A stretch of DNA of 7,160 nt, from the NCBI GenBank assembly GCA_028693775.1, contig JAQUUS010000082.1:1-7160 (forward strand). Direction: 5' to 3'. This document shows positions 6,887 through 7,160 of the stretch, in pieces. A program made the position numbers and the translations under genes. Each line of letters starts with the position of its first letter. Positions within the stretch are counted from its first letter, which is position 1. The notes beneath the pieces were generated by a model. That model was given only the letters and a program-made list of their open reading frames with translations. It was not told the DNA's origin and did not search any database. Source of the stretch: Alphaproteobacteria bacterium (GTDB taxonomy: Bacteria; Pseudomonadota; Alphaproteobacteria; UBA9219).

Positions 6887-6915
6887 AATATACGCGATTG
6901 CGTATATCTTTGCAA
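6887..6915 (-). promoter_or_regulatory. hipBA promoter
   Basis: On the minus strand, TTGCAA (6915-6910) and TATATT (6892-6887) are spaced by 17 bp. Transcription should start near 6880, giving a leader of only about 11 bases that consists mostly of the purine-rich ribosome site. Operator 1 fills the spacer and overlaps the -10 box, so a bound repressor would block RNA polymerase. Confidence 0.65.
6888..6907. promoter_or_regulatory. hipBA operator 1 (perfect 8-bp arms)
   Basis: ATATACGC and GCGTATAT are separated by GATT. The 16-bp core ATACGC-N4-GCGTAT is at 6890-6905. This is the longest of the three copies and lies between the -35 and -10 boxes. It is the probable primary HipB site. Confidence 0.75.
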
Positions 6916-6916
6916 C

Positions 6917-6932
6917 ATACGTTATAGCGTAT
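6917..6932. promoter_or_regulatory. hipBA operator 2 (one mismatch)
   Basis: ATACGT-TATA-GCGTAT matches the operator 1 core except for one arm base (T at 6922 instead of C). It sits one base upstream of the -35 box. Its core begins exactly 27 bp from that of operator 1. Confidence 0.68.
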
Positions 6933-6943
6933 ATTTTATGTTT

Positions 6944-6959
6944 ATACGCCGTAGCGTAT
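6944..6959. promoter_or_regulatory. hipBA operator 3 (perfect 6-bp arms)
   Basis: ATACGC-CGTA-GCGTAT matches the arm consensus fully. Its core begins exactly 27 bp from that of operator 2. The four central bases differ in all three copies, which points to selection on the arms only. Confidence 0.7.
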
Positions 6960-6960
6960 T

Positions 6961-7160
6961 TATTGGGGGTTAATTTTTGAGGGTTTCGGGCGAGATTTCT
7001 CTCTAGTCACATCTGAACCTTTTTATCGGTATTGTCGCCCCCCCTTCCCGTACAATCAGTTAAAGCGCCATCAAGATCGGCAAACTGCGACATCTACCGG
7101 GCTTGTGAGCATAAGAATCCGCTGATACCATTTTCGGTTGCACCGATCACTCGGAGTTAC
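6961..7160. other. Right-edge region with no recognisable gene
   Basis: No ORF of credible length, RNA gene or repeat is recognised. Two short frames are open at the window edge: a minus-strand frame from 7160 to a TGA ending at 7071 (29 codons) and a plus-strand frame reaching the right end. Neither resembles a protein I know. The segment could be the edge of a gene or mobile element lying to the right. Confidence 0.4.

Noticed and set aside
6888..6959. Evenly spaced repeats considered as a CRISPR array
   Set aside because: The units are 16-bp palindromes with 11-bp gaps, far too short for repeats and spacers, and they lie in a toxin-antitoxin promoter.
6717..6980. An 87-codon plus-strand frame with a hydrophobic Tyr/Ala-rich tail
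   Set aside because: It is antisense to hipB, and the repetitive tail is just the translation of the operator repeats.

Overview
The window looks like a piece of an alphaproteobacterial chromosome. The basis is the style of the transketolase and M3 peptidase proteins and a CCA-encoding tRNA-Pro(GGG); no 16S or other decisive marker is present, so the taxonomic call is inference. It divides into a housekeeping left half (1 to about 3766) and an accessory right half (about 3767 to 7160).

Left half: the minus strand carries the N-terminal 60% of a transketolase, cut by the window edge. About 100 bases upstream of it on the same strand is a complete M3-family zinc oligopeptidase with an intact HExxH motif. 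A roughly 250-base spacer separates the peptidase from a divergent plus-strand tRNA-Pro(GGG), which has a convincing promoter (TTGCGT, 17 bp, TATATT) followed by a GC-rich discriminator.

Right half: 123 bases after the tRNA lies the end of a degraded IS3-family insertion sequence. Only one terminus and the C-terminal part of the OrfB transposase remain, and that part carries an amber codon at an expected Trp. The other end of the element is gone; its homology stops at the termination codon of a complete radical SAM gene. Upstream of that gene on the same strand is an intact hipBA toxin-antitoxin operon: a HipB helix-turn-helix antitoxin overlapping a HipA kinase by one base (TAATG).

The clearest non-coding structure is the hipBA control region. 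Three copies of an inverted repeat with consensus ATACGC-N4-GCGTAT lie exactly 27 bp apart, and the first sits between the -35 and -10 boxes of a good hipB promoter. This is a plausible autoregulatory operator array for HipB with HipA as co-repressor. The last 180 or so bases contain no gene I can support.

Taken together, a tRNA gene followed by an IS remnant, an orphan radical SAM gene and a toxin-antitoxin operon suggests a small accessory island next to tRNA-Pro. No integrase or att repeat is visible in the window, so that remains inference. I see no clearly new multi-gene system; the hipBA operator array and the IS/radical SAM junction are the parts most worth checking.
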